DNA from: Cryptomeria japonica
Lineage: Eukaryota > Streptophyta > Pinopsida > Cupressales > Cupressaceae
Direction: 5' to 3'
Assembly: GCF_030272615.1 (NCBI RefSeq)
Contig: NC_081411.1
Coordinates: 823,788,397 to 823,852,396 of the forward strand
Length of the DNA stretch: 64,000 bases
Below are positions 21,309-30,581 of this stretch, piece after piece (position 1 is the stretch's first letter; each line of letters begins with the position of its first letter). A program made the position numbers and the translations under genes. The notes under the pieces are model-generated. The model saw nothing but the letters and a program-made list of their open reading frames with translations, ran no database searches and was not told the origin of the DNA.

Positions 21309-22856
21309 TGATAACTCATTGATGAATGATGAGTACCAAACTAGTACTGAGAGGGGGGGGGTGTGATTCAGTACAGGCACAAAAACTTTTCCCGAACCGG
21401 TTTGACTGCAAACAGTGAACTTGACTGGCAATCACTAACATCGGTCAGAACCAGATTACTACCGGTTAAACACAATACTACTAGGAAAGACATAAACTGA
21501 CAACACTTATCTTTCCATACAACCTACTCCCTCATTTCCACTTTATCCTTATGCATAAATAGATAATCTATCATCAGAGATATAATAATTTACTAGCATA
21601 ACATGATTCACCGCTTGACAGAAAATAACAAAGCATCACATGAAAGAGGCATCACACATGACACACATATTTTTCATGTGGAAACCCAACTGGGAAAAAC
21701 CATGGTGGGGATAAATACCCACAAGCTGTTTTTGAACTCTTTAGAAGTCTGCTCTGTTAGGAGCCTAGTCCGGTTAGAGACTGTTACAATAGGTTCTGTT
21801 AGGAATCGATCCTATTAGGGATCACTCGGTTAAGGGTTAAACCCTGTTAGAGGTTACCTTGTTAGAGGATTTTATGAACTCAATGGCTTTGAGTCACCCT
21901 GTTAAAGGATTTACAACAAGCTGGTTCAAGTTGCCCGGTTAAGGGATTTTCCAACTATTGAAGTAGTTAAAGATCAACAGGTATTACAATGATTTGGTAA
22001 TAGCACTCAATGCCAATGCAAATCTGCTTTAGTTCCTTCCTTCTGCACACACACTATGCATGTATCAATCCTCTTATCTACTCTGGCAAGAATCACGTAT
22101 CTCTGCACTTAGATACACACACAACATTTTCCAACAACCTCAACATGAAACACAACATCGACCTTATAGGAATCAGATAGGTTGGCAGCATAAACCCTAA
22201 ACCCTAAACATTTAGGTTAAGCAATTAATCAGTTCAATCCTGACCACTGAACACTTTGCATTTGAATACAATGATCTTGAACAGATCTCGAGACATTCTC
22301 CATCATTCATTCTTCAATGCTTCATAGAGGCAATAACCCATCACACATTCTCCACCGTTTACAGGGACTTCGCACATTCCTGAGGTAGATAGGATTAATC
22401 TCCTTCATGCAAGATCCTTCATGCGCACAAGGCTGACATGGAAACACAATCTGATCTTCATTACAATGCTAACTCATCACACAATGTAATCGGTTGAATC
22501 ACAGAAGCTTGGAACACTTCAACCAGAATCCCTGAAGCTAAGACTACCAACCGGTAGTCCTACCACATTCCATGTACCGGTTCACATTTCAACATACCGG
22601 TTCACTTGGACAAACATACCGCTTCACCTATTGCACATATACTGGTTTACACCACCATACAAGTTCTCTTTGCCAGTTGCTTAACTTCAATATACCGGTT
22701 CACTCCTCAACATATTGCCATACCGCTTCACAACACCATACCGGTTCTCTTTGCCAGTTGTTTAGCTTAAATATACCGGTTCACTTCTTAGCATATTGAC
22801 ATCAATGATAACATACAATATCATCATGTCATCATACTCTTGCACATATGCCAATA
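21309..22856 (-). mobile_element. Solo LTR J (Sirevirus-like), 1.55 kb
   Basis: Minus-orientation LTR flanked by the 6-bp direct repeat GTCAAT (21303-21308 and 22857-22862). On the minus strand it opens TATTGGCATATG, again with TG changed to TA. Near its end it has CTGAATCACACCCCCCCTCTCAG (plus strand 21351-21373). No primer site or polypurine tract adjoins it. It contains six exact ACCGGT palindromes at 22550-22780 and a long run of GTTAGAGG/CTGTTAGG repeats at 21745-21960. The ORF at 21603-21818 and the first 40 codons of the ORF reaching 21431 are chance reading of LTR sequence. Confidence 0.85.
22550..22780. repeat. Cluster of ACCGGT palindromes in LTR J
   Basis: Exact ACCGGT cores occur at 22550, 22576, 22596, 22694, 22740 and 22775, mostly within TACCGGTTCAC, plus decayed versions (TACCGCTTCAC, TACTGGTTTAC) between them. 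Clustered palindromes near the LTR start are reported as a conserved Sirevirus regulatory feature. Elements G, H and K carry three or four copies at the same relative place. Confidence 0.8.
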
Positions 22857-23241
22857 GTCAATAACTAAAATATATTGCCAAACACTACAACCTAACCATG
22901 CATTCAAGGTTAATGTTGGCAATTTTTGTTACAATCCTTGTAGAGACCAGTTCTGAGATTTTAGTGTGGCTAACATGTCGTGTTAGTCAATATGACTAAC
23001 ACATCATGTTATCATACTAAGCAGAGTTAGCTACTTCTTTATTTTTTTTAAATGCATAACATGAAGGTTATGTGAAGGTGCATAACACGAGGGTTAGTGA
23101 TCAGAGCCAATAGTTACACCATCATTGGTGTGACTAACATGCATGTTAGTCACGTCTTGTGTTAGACACTATGTGTTATTCAGTTGCAGCAAGCTAAGGT
23201 TTTGGCTCCACAAGTTTTATAAAGAAAAAGTTTATGTGTGT
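22857..23241. other. Gene-free spacer rich in CTAACA/TGTTAG palindromes
   Basis: After a short continuation of the ORF split by LTR J, this DNA contains many inverted pairs of CTAACA and TGTTAG between 22968 and 23175, including a perfect 24-bp palindrome at 23130-23153. I see no gene. Confidence 0.5.
23130..23153. repeat. Perfect 24-bp palindrome
   Basis: The half-site GTGACTAACATG is followed directly by its exact reverse complement. Related half-sites recur upstream (GCTAACATG, GTGTTAGTCA, GACTAACAC). It could be a protein binding site or a cruciform former; this is inferred. Confidence 0.9.
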
Positions 23242-23242
23242 T

Positions 23243-23813
23243 GCACTGGATGATAAGGGAAAGAAAGAAAGTTGTTTCTTTTCCCCCACGCAAGAAGAGG
23301 AGAAAAGGAAAATGTGGCATGGGATAGTGGGAGATAGAGACTTGGTCTCTCCTCATTAACTTGCAAAGAAAACCTATAGCAGACAAAGGTTTTGTGGGGT
23401 AACAAATAGATGGTGTAGGTGATGTTCCCCCTACCCTACAATGCAAAAAGTGCCAAGGGAGGAGAGTTGTAGGGCAACAAAAGATAAGAGCAAATGGTTT
23501 TTCTCACCACCCCACAGGGAAAGATGAAGGTGAAAGTGCCCTTGCAAGGTAAGGAAGCAAATTAACACATAGGCTTCCCCACTATCCTGCACCAAAGATA
23601 AAGCACATCAGAGTGGCTTGTGGGGTAAGAAAGTAAAGTGAACAAAGGCTTCCTTTCCATATCGCAAGGAATTATAAGGAAGCAGTTAGGCCCTATGGGG
23701 TAAGAAAACATACAGAGAAATGTGTTCCCCACCATCTTTCAAGCAATTTCAAAGGTTCAACAAGATTTCTTGAGGTAACAAATACATTGTGAGATGGTTG
23801 TTCACCACTATCC
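23243..23813. repeat. Degenerate tandem array, period about 75 bp, eight units
   Basis: Units start at about 23243, 23317, 23392, 23466, 23541, 23617, 23692 and 23768, so the spacing is 74-76 bp throughout. The shared core is roughly TTGTGGGGTAAGAAA, then 25-30 bp, then GGTTCCCCACCATCCTGCAAG. Units differ a lot from each other, so the array is old. LTR F begins inside the last unit. A ninth partial unit may lie at about 23168. Confidence 0.75.
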
Positions 23814-24487
23814 TGTTGGCCATTTGGTGGAATTGATTATGTGTTTCATTGATCATTGATGTCAACACTAGCTATTTGGATGCTTTATTGGCACCCTTCT
23901 GGTCCTAGTAGGTGAAGTGGTTTCTGGTTAACATGGATCTGGTATGATTCAGTAGGCTCCGATATAGTCTGGTGATGGAATTGGTTTATCCATGATACTT
24001 ATACTCATATTTGGTCAGTTGGTTTTGGTCTAGAGATCGGATGCTATCCTTCTTGCTTAGAAGATTGGTTTCTAGTTTTGACGAGGGTTTCACCAGCAGA
24101 GCTTTTGATGGAGATATTTGATGAATTGCATAGGTGGTGTTGGTGTAGCTTCTGATGGAGTTTTAGGATGCTTTTGGTGATCATGTTTGAGACTTGGTGT
24201 TTGGAGATCATTGCTGAAGTGTGTGGACCTATACTTGGTCCCGATTGATCTAGGTTATGGATCGACTTTAATGTAACATGTGGATAGGACCTATTGATGT
24301 ATTTCCGAATGTTTTACGTGTTGATATTACTTGTTTGGTCTAAGGCCGACATGGTTTGTAATTATGTAATTGGTTTATTATCTAGTGACCGACATGATTG
24401 TTTATGGTGGAGGGTTTGTATAAATAGATGTAAGATCTCATTGTAGATCATCATGGTTAATGTAAGAGGTCATGGTCAAGGAAAGTA
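23814..24487 (+). mobile_element. 5' LTR of copia element F, left part
   Basis: It starts TGTTGGCCATTTGG inside the tandem array and is interrupted at 24488 by element G; the LTR resumes at 29981-29986. Joined length is about 1.2 kb. It matches LTR L (62863-63784) closely, which proves the join: L reads GGAAAGTAATGTG without interruption. A TATA box is at 24419-24426. The left target flank is TATCC. Confidence 0.9.
24419..24426 (+). promoter_or_regulatory. TATA box of LTR F
   Basis: TATAAATA is conserved at the same place in LTR L (63183-63190), 60 bp upstream of the site where G inserted. It is a good core-promoter candidate for the F family. Confidence 0.65.
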
Positions 24488-25899
24488 TGTTGGCATTTGC
24501 ATGAAGATTGCATTAATGATATGTTATGTTGTCATTGATGTCAATTAATCGGTAATGTTATTATTGTAATGATGTTTTGTAACCGGTAGGAAGAGCTAAG
24601 TGAAGGAGACTATAACCGGTAGGTAAGTTTGTGGAGTGAACCAATATTTCTATGTATTAGAGAGTTGAACCGGTAAACCCTACCTATTGATATGATAAAC
24701 CCTAACTAATTAAGTTTGGTCAATTGGTTATATTGGTTTATGATCTGATGATGAGCGGTAATGATTATGATATGTATGATTATTGTATGAAGATAATTTC
24801 AAAGTGATTTTGGTGTGTTGATGAAATGGTTTTTTTCTAGGGAATGAGAAAGTATATTGCATGTAATGCAAAGCACATGATAAGTTATTGAGTTCAATGA
24901 AGCGGTGATCAAGGAGCGGTTGAGGTTTTCTTGATTGATGTGCAAAGATTGCTATGTAATCCAATGGTCATACTTGAACCGAATTGTTTGTAATCTCTAT
25001 GAGAGAATTAGGTTTTTGTTGTGTTATCGACCTAATTGATTTGTTTATAAGGTTGATGAGTTGTTTACTTTCAGAGTTGGCAAAGTTTTAGTTGAGTGTG
25101 TGGTTGCCGAACCCGATGATGTATTTGCAGTTTGAGTAAAGGTAGATAGGAGCATGAAAAAGATCTAAACAATCAAGTGTAGTGCTATTCAAACAAATCA
25201 GAAAACTCTTGTTGTTTTCTCACAATTACAACAGAATTGAAATCCCCTAACCAGGTAAGCACTAACAAGCTTGGTGTTATTCAAATCCTCTAACCAGGTG
25301 ATCCATTAGCTTGGATTTCAAATCATCTACTGTGTTTACTCCTTACAAGATATTGCTTCTAACAAGGAATTATAGTCAATCCCTTAATTGGGTGGTCCCT
25401 AACAGGATCTGTTCTTAATAGGACTTTGGTAAAGTTTTAACAGGCTAGGCTCCTAACAGGGCAAACTTCAGAAGAGTTCAGATAGTTATCTTGTGAGTCT
25501 CATCTCATCGTGGTTTTTCCCATTTGAGTTTCCACGTCAAAAATGTTGTGTCAAGTGGTGAATGTTTTGTGGTTATGTTCTTATGGTTGATTTTATTAAC
25601 TACTTAATCCACTTTGTTAAGTCATGATAACCAGAAGCATTATGAAATGAAGTTTTACTTATGTCAGTAAAAGCATTTGGATTTTTATGAGTTTGAAGTT
25701 TTTTACTATTAGTTTGTTGTAACAGTCAACCAGTTTATCTTGAGAGTTTTTATCTTGACAGTGATATTGCATTGATAGTTCTAAGTTTACTTTGAGAGAT
25801 TGATTTTGAGATTGGTGAAGTTAGTATCAGTTTTTCTATCTACTGATTCACCCCCCTCTCAGTAGTTGACCATATTCTTATTCTTTCATCATACCATCA
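24488..25899 (+). mobile_element. 5' LTR of copia element G
   Basis: 1,412 bp, TGTTGGCATTTG to CATACCATCA. It is the same family as the LTRs of H (1,414 and 1,411 bp). It has three ACCGGT palindromes (24582-24675) and nine CTAACAGG-like repeats at 25246-25462. The CTGATTCACCCCCCTCTCAG end motif is near 25843-25862. The left target copy is AAGTA (24483-24487); after the element the flank is ATGTA (29981-29985). Confidence 0.9.
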
Positions 25900-25901
25900 A
25901 T

Positions 25902-25913
25902 TGGTATCAGAGC
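25902..25913 (+). promoter_or_regulatory. Primer binding site of element G
   Basis: TGGTATCAGAGC, complementary to initiator methionine tRNA, two bases after the LTR. Confidence 0.95.
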
Positions 25914-25969
25914 TTATCAGGTCCTCTAAGGTCTAAGCCTAATAGCTTGAGGTAAATATCTTGCAAATC

Positions 25970-28900
25970 ATGATGAAGAAGGAAGGCCCAAAGTTTAACA
26001 GAGAGAACTATAGGATATGAAGTGATAGAATGCAAATTTATATCAAGAGTCTAGGAAATCAATACTGGGAACATGTAGTTACTCAATATGTTGCACCTAG
26101 TAGGATTATGATTGATGATCAGAAGAAAGAGAAACAAGAAAACAATCAAGCATTAGAGGCTATTATCAGTTCTTTGTCTGATGCAAAGTATGTAGATGTT
26201 CATGGTCTAGAGACTACATATGGTGTATTGAAAAAACTTGAAGAGATTTATAGTAGTGATGAACATGTTCAGATTGCTAAAGAAGAGAGGCTAAGAGGAA
26301 AGTTTGATGACATGCGGATGACTAAAGGTGAGAATATCCAATAGTATGATAAAAGGATAAAAGAGATAGTCGGAAAAATTAAGAGTGTAGGAGGTAAAGT
26401 GGAAGATACCATAGTGTTTAGTAAGGTACTGAGAACCCTGCTACCGGTTTATGCTATCTAAGTTGCAGCCATTCAAGAGATAAAGTCTATTGAAAAAACT
26501 AAGTTAACCCTTGACTCCATCATTGACAACCTTACTGCTTTTGAATTAAATGGTTATGATGGTAGTGTATAGAAATCTAAGTCTACATTTAGATCTTCTA
26601 TTTCCAACCCATCTATGAGGAAAAGTATAAATGTCAGTCACAGTTATGAGTCTAGATCCAACAGAGAAGCTAATGATGAAGACAGTTTAGTTGAGTTTGA
26701 AGCATTGTTGGCCAAGCGGTTTCCCAGAGGTACTAGTAAATATAGAAGTAAATATAGAAGTAAATTACCTTTGAAATGTTTTTCATGCAACAATATTGGA
26801 CACGTAGCTTCTCACTGTCCTAATGGTGATAATGAGCACAAACAAGAGAAATTCAAGAAGTATAAGGGTATAGGCAACAACGATTGTCTTATTGTTGTTG
26901 ATGGTGGTATCACTAATTAGGAATATGATGGTGATGCTAAGGATGATATTGTGTTTGTATCCATTAATGAGGAGATATCGGATCAGAAGGAATTAGTATC
27001 TCGGATGGATAACTTTGATGATTGAATCATTGATAGTGGTTGTTCACATCACATGACCGGGGATCGGAGTAAATTTCTTTCTTTGAAGGAATTTGATGGC
27101 GGAGTTGTAAGATTTTTTAATGACTCACCCTGCATAGTTAAAGGTAAGAAAACTATTTATCTTAATGGAAAGAGCAGTGCATATGATGTCTACTAGGTTG
27201 AAAGTCTAAAGCACAATCTTTTGAGTGTTGCACAACTCAATGAAAGAGGATATCCATTGGAGTTTAAAAATGGTATGTGCAAAATTTATGGGAGAAAAGG
27301 TGAACTGATTGCAATTGGGAAGAAAACTAAAGGTAACCTATTTCACCTTAGTCCTAAGGACAACTACTGTTTAATTGCAAAGATAGATAATAGTTGGCTT
27401 TGGCATATGAGATTTTGTCATATAAACTTTGATAACATTGTTAAAGTGTGTAAGTCCAAGACAATGAGAGGTTTGCCTCAGTTGGATAAACCGGTTAATG
27501 CTCTATGTAAGGAATGTTATTTGGGAAAGATAACATCCTCAACTTTCAAGAGAAAATCTTTTTTAGCGAAACATCTATTAGATTTGGTTCATACAGATCT
27601 TTGTGGACCAATAAGAACAAAAAGTATTCAAGGTGAAAAATATTTTATGATCTTAAAAGATGATTGCTCAAGGATGGCATGGGTCACATTTTTGAAGGAT
27701 AAGATTGAAGCTTTTAGTAAGTTCAAGGCATTTAGGGCTTTAGTTGAGAAGGAGAGCAGTAAGAAGATAAAGTGTCTGATGACTGATCAAGGCAGTGAAT
27801 TTACTTCTGAGGAACTCACTAGATATTGTGAAGAAAATGGTATCAAACGACATCTTTCTGCACCGAGGATACCACAATAGAATGGTATCGTAGAGAGAAA
27901 CAACCAAATGGTTGTTGAAGATGCTAGGATGATGTTGATATAAGGAGGTATAGTGAAAACCTTTTAGAGAGAAGCTGTCAGCACAACTATCTACATTATG
28001 AACCAGATTCTGGTAAAAAGAGGTAAGGATAAGAATCCTTATGAATACTGGTATGGAAGATCACGTTATATTAGTTATTTCAAGATATTTGGAAGCAAAT
28101 GTTTTATTAAGAGAGGTGATTATGTTAGCAAATTTGAGGCAAAAAGTGATGAAGGTGTATTTCTTTGTTATTCCACCAAGAGTAAGGCCTACAAGTGTTT
28201 TAACAACCAGACAAAGAGAATTATTGAGAGTGCTGATGTTTGAGTGGATGAATATCCTGAAGTCTTAGAGGAAACTAGTTTGGAGAAAAAGGATGAAGAT
28301 CCTTGCATTTTGTTTTTGGAACTAGAAACTGTGAAACCTGAAACCGATAAATAAAATATTGATGTACCAGTTCAACCAGAACAAATAAATTTAGAAGAAG
28401 ATGAACCTAAAGATAATGATCATATTATTCCAAGATATGTGAGACTCAATCACAATCCTGAGTAGATTATTGGAGATAAGGATGTTGGAGTACTAAACAA
28501 AAGAAGAATCAGAGAGAATTTCTGCATAATCTCCTCTATTGAACTAAGAACTACTAATGAAGAATTTGGTGATGATCATTGGGTTAAATCTATGGAGGAG
28601 GAACTAGATCAAATTGAGAAGAACAACACATGGACCCTAGTACCCCGACCGGTAAATAAAAATGTGATAGGTACTAAGTGGGTATTAGGAACAAGTTGAA
28701 TGAAGATGGTTTTGTAGTTTGCAACAAAGCTAGGTTGGTTTGCAAAAGTTATGCACAAGAGGAAGGAGAAGATTATGGTGAGAATTTTGCACTAGTGGAA
28801 AGACTGGAAGGTGTCAGAACTTTACTTGCATTTGTAGCAAATAAGAAATTTAAGGTCTACTAGATGGATGTTAAGTCAACATTGTTGAATGGGATACTGG

Positions 28901-29690
28901 AAGAAGAAGTATACATTGAGTAGCCAAATGGTTATGCTTTGACTGATGAGAAAGACATGGTATGCAGATTACATAAGGCTTTATATGGATTAAAGTAGAC
29001 ACCGAGAGAATTGTATGAAAGGCTTCATACACATCTAATGAAGATAGGTTTTTTGAGAACCAGTGAAGATAGCAACATATATCTCAGATCTAAAGGAGAT
29101 AAAATACTGGTCAATGAAGTATTTGTAGATGATATCATATTTGGAGGTAATGATGACATGAGCAATAATTTTGCAAATGAAATGAAAAATGAGTTTGAAA
29201 TGTCTCTAGTGGGAGAAATAATTTTTTTCATAGGCTTGCAAATACAAAAAATGAAGAATGGTATTTTCATCACACAGTCTAAGTATGTTAAAGAAGTCTT
29301 GAAGACATTTGGTATGAGTGACTGTAAACTAGTTGGGACACCAATGGTTATAGGTTGTAAGTTGTCTAAGGAAGATGAATCCACATCCGTTGATGAGAAG
29401 GAATACAGGTTAATGATTGGAAAATTGCACTATGTTGTTCACAACAGACCAGATATAGCTCATGCAGTTGGCCTAGTTGCTAGATTCCAAAAGAATCCTA
29501 AGGAAACACATTTGATAGCAATCAAGAGGAGTTTTAGATATTTGAAAGGTACTATTGACTATGGATTATGGTATCCATATGGAGGAAATTTTGACTTGAA
29601 AGTGTACATAGATGCAGATTGGGCAGGAAATGTTGATGACAGGAAAAACACAACCGGTGGAGCATTTTTTGATGGAGGAAGACTTGTGAA
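25970..29690 (+). pseudogene. Element G gag-pol polyprotein (Ty1/copia), broken
   Basis: Start ATG 25970. Order: Gag (copia UBN2-type, to about 26600); zinc knuckle CFSCNNIGHVASHC (26780); protease DSGCSHHMTG (27030); GAG-pre-integrase LWHMRFCHINFDN (27400); integrase with HTDLCGPI, TDQGSEFT and NGIVERNN, so all three catalytic acids remain; RT with MDVKSTLLNG and FVDDIIFGG; then RNase H to YIDADWAGNVDDRK. The order protease-integrase-RT is copia. At least ten stops (for example 26342, 26918, 27196) and a one-base deletion near 28685 at the start of RT break it. The RNase H end, stop and polypurine tract are deleted at the junction with a partial 3' LTR. Confidence 0.9.
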
Positions 29691-29980
29691 ATGAAGTTTT
29701 ACTTATGCCAGTAAAAGCATTGTGAAATGAAGTTTTGCTTATGTTAGTAAAAGTATTTGGATGTTTATGAGTTTGAAGTTATTTACTATTAGTTTGTTGT
29801 AACAATCAACTGATTTATCTTAAGGATTTTTATCTTGATAGTGATATTGCATTGATAGTTCTAAGTTTACTTTGAGAGATTTATTTTATGATTGGTGAAG
29901 TTAGTATCAGTTTTTCTATCTATTGATTCACCCCCCCTCTCAGTAGTTGACCAGATTCTTATTCTTTCATCATACCATCA
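29690..29980 (+). mobile_element. 3' LTR of element G, truncated
   Basis: Only the last 290 bp of the LTR are present, fused directly to RNase H. At the junction the sequence GTGAAATGAAGTTTT.CTTATG..AGTAAAAG.ATT occurs twice in tandem (36-bp units at 29686-29757), while the intact LTRs have it once. It ends CATACCATCA before the target flank. Confidence 0.85.
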
Positions 29981-29985
29981 ATGTA

Positions 29986-30523
29986 ATGTGCGAATAATGA
30001 AATATTATTCAGGAAGAGGAGTTGGTCAATCATTGGAGATCAAATTGGGTTTATGTAAGAGGATTTAGTCTTCTGGTATTGAGCTTAACTAGAACTGTAC
30101 TCTGGCATAGGAGATGCTATCTTTTGTAGTTCAACACTTCTCCGCATTGTAGTCTGGATTTATATTTAGTCAGTGAGGCTCCTTTTTTGATGAGCAGTGT
30201 GTTCTAGGATATTGGCCTTCCTGCAAGTGCAGGACCCTTCATTGTAATTCACATACTTATTACAAAAGTATTATCTGACTATGGGTAGGCTTCCCATCAT
30301 GGTTTTTCCCTTTATCGAGTTTTCCACATACAAATATTGGTGTTGTGTGGATGGCTTTTATTCTGTGATTATTGTTTATGCTTAGTTGATTAACTGCTCT
30401 TACACTATTATTAATTTGGGTTCTAATATTACAATTTAAATTGCTAATACTTCCGGTAATCCATGACAACTGATTCACCGCCACCCCTCTCAGTTATCTT
30501 CTGGTTATCTAGACTATCTAACA
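29986..30523 (+). mobile_element. 5' LTR of copia element F, right part
   Basis: Continuation of the LTR split by G; the ATGTA flank precedes it. It contains the hairpin motif (30214-30236) and CTGATTCACCGCCACCCCTCTCAG, and ends GACTATCTAACA just before the primer site. Confidence 0.9.
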
Positions 30524-30525
30524 AT

Positions 30526-30537
30526 TGGTATCAGAGC
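30526..30537 (+). promoter_or_regulatory. Primer binding site of element F
   Basis: TGGTATCAGAGC directly after LTR F, complementary to initiator methionine tRNA. Confidence 0.95.
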
Positions 30538-30581
30538 TTTGGTTCTCTCTGTAGAAATCTTAACTGCTTGAGGAAGATCCT

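Noticed and set aside
21309-21431. N-terminal 40 residues of the ORF ending at 21015
   Set aside because: They translate the end of solo LTR J (C-run motif), not the gene; the true coding sequence starts left of 21303.
23243-23813. CRISPR array
   Set aside because: The 75-bp units are diverged throughout without identical repeats and unique spacers, and the DNA is plant-like.
25900-25915. The many TGGTATCAGAGC sites as pieces of tRNA genes
   Set aside because: Each lies two bases inside an LTR and is only the primer site; no cloverleaf or A/B boxes surround it.
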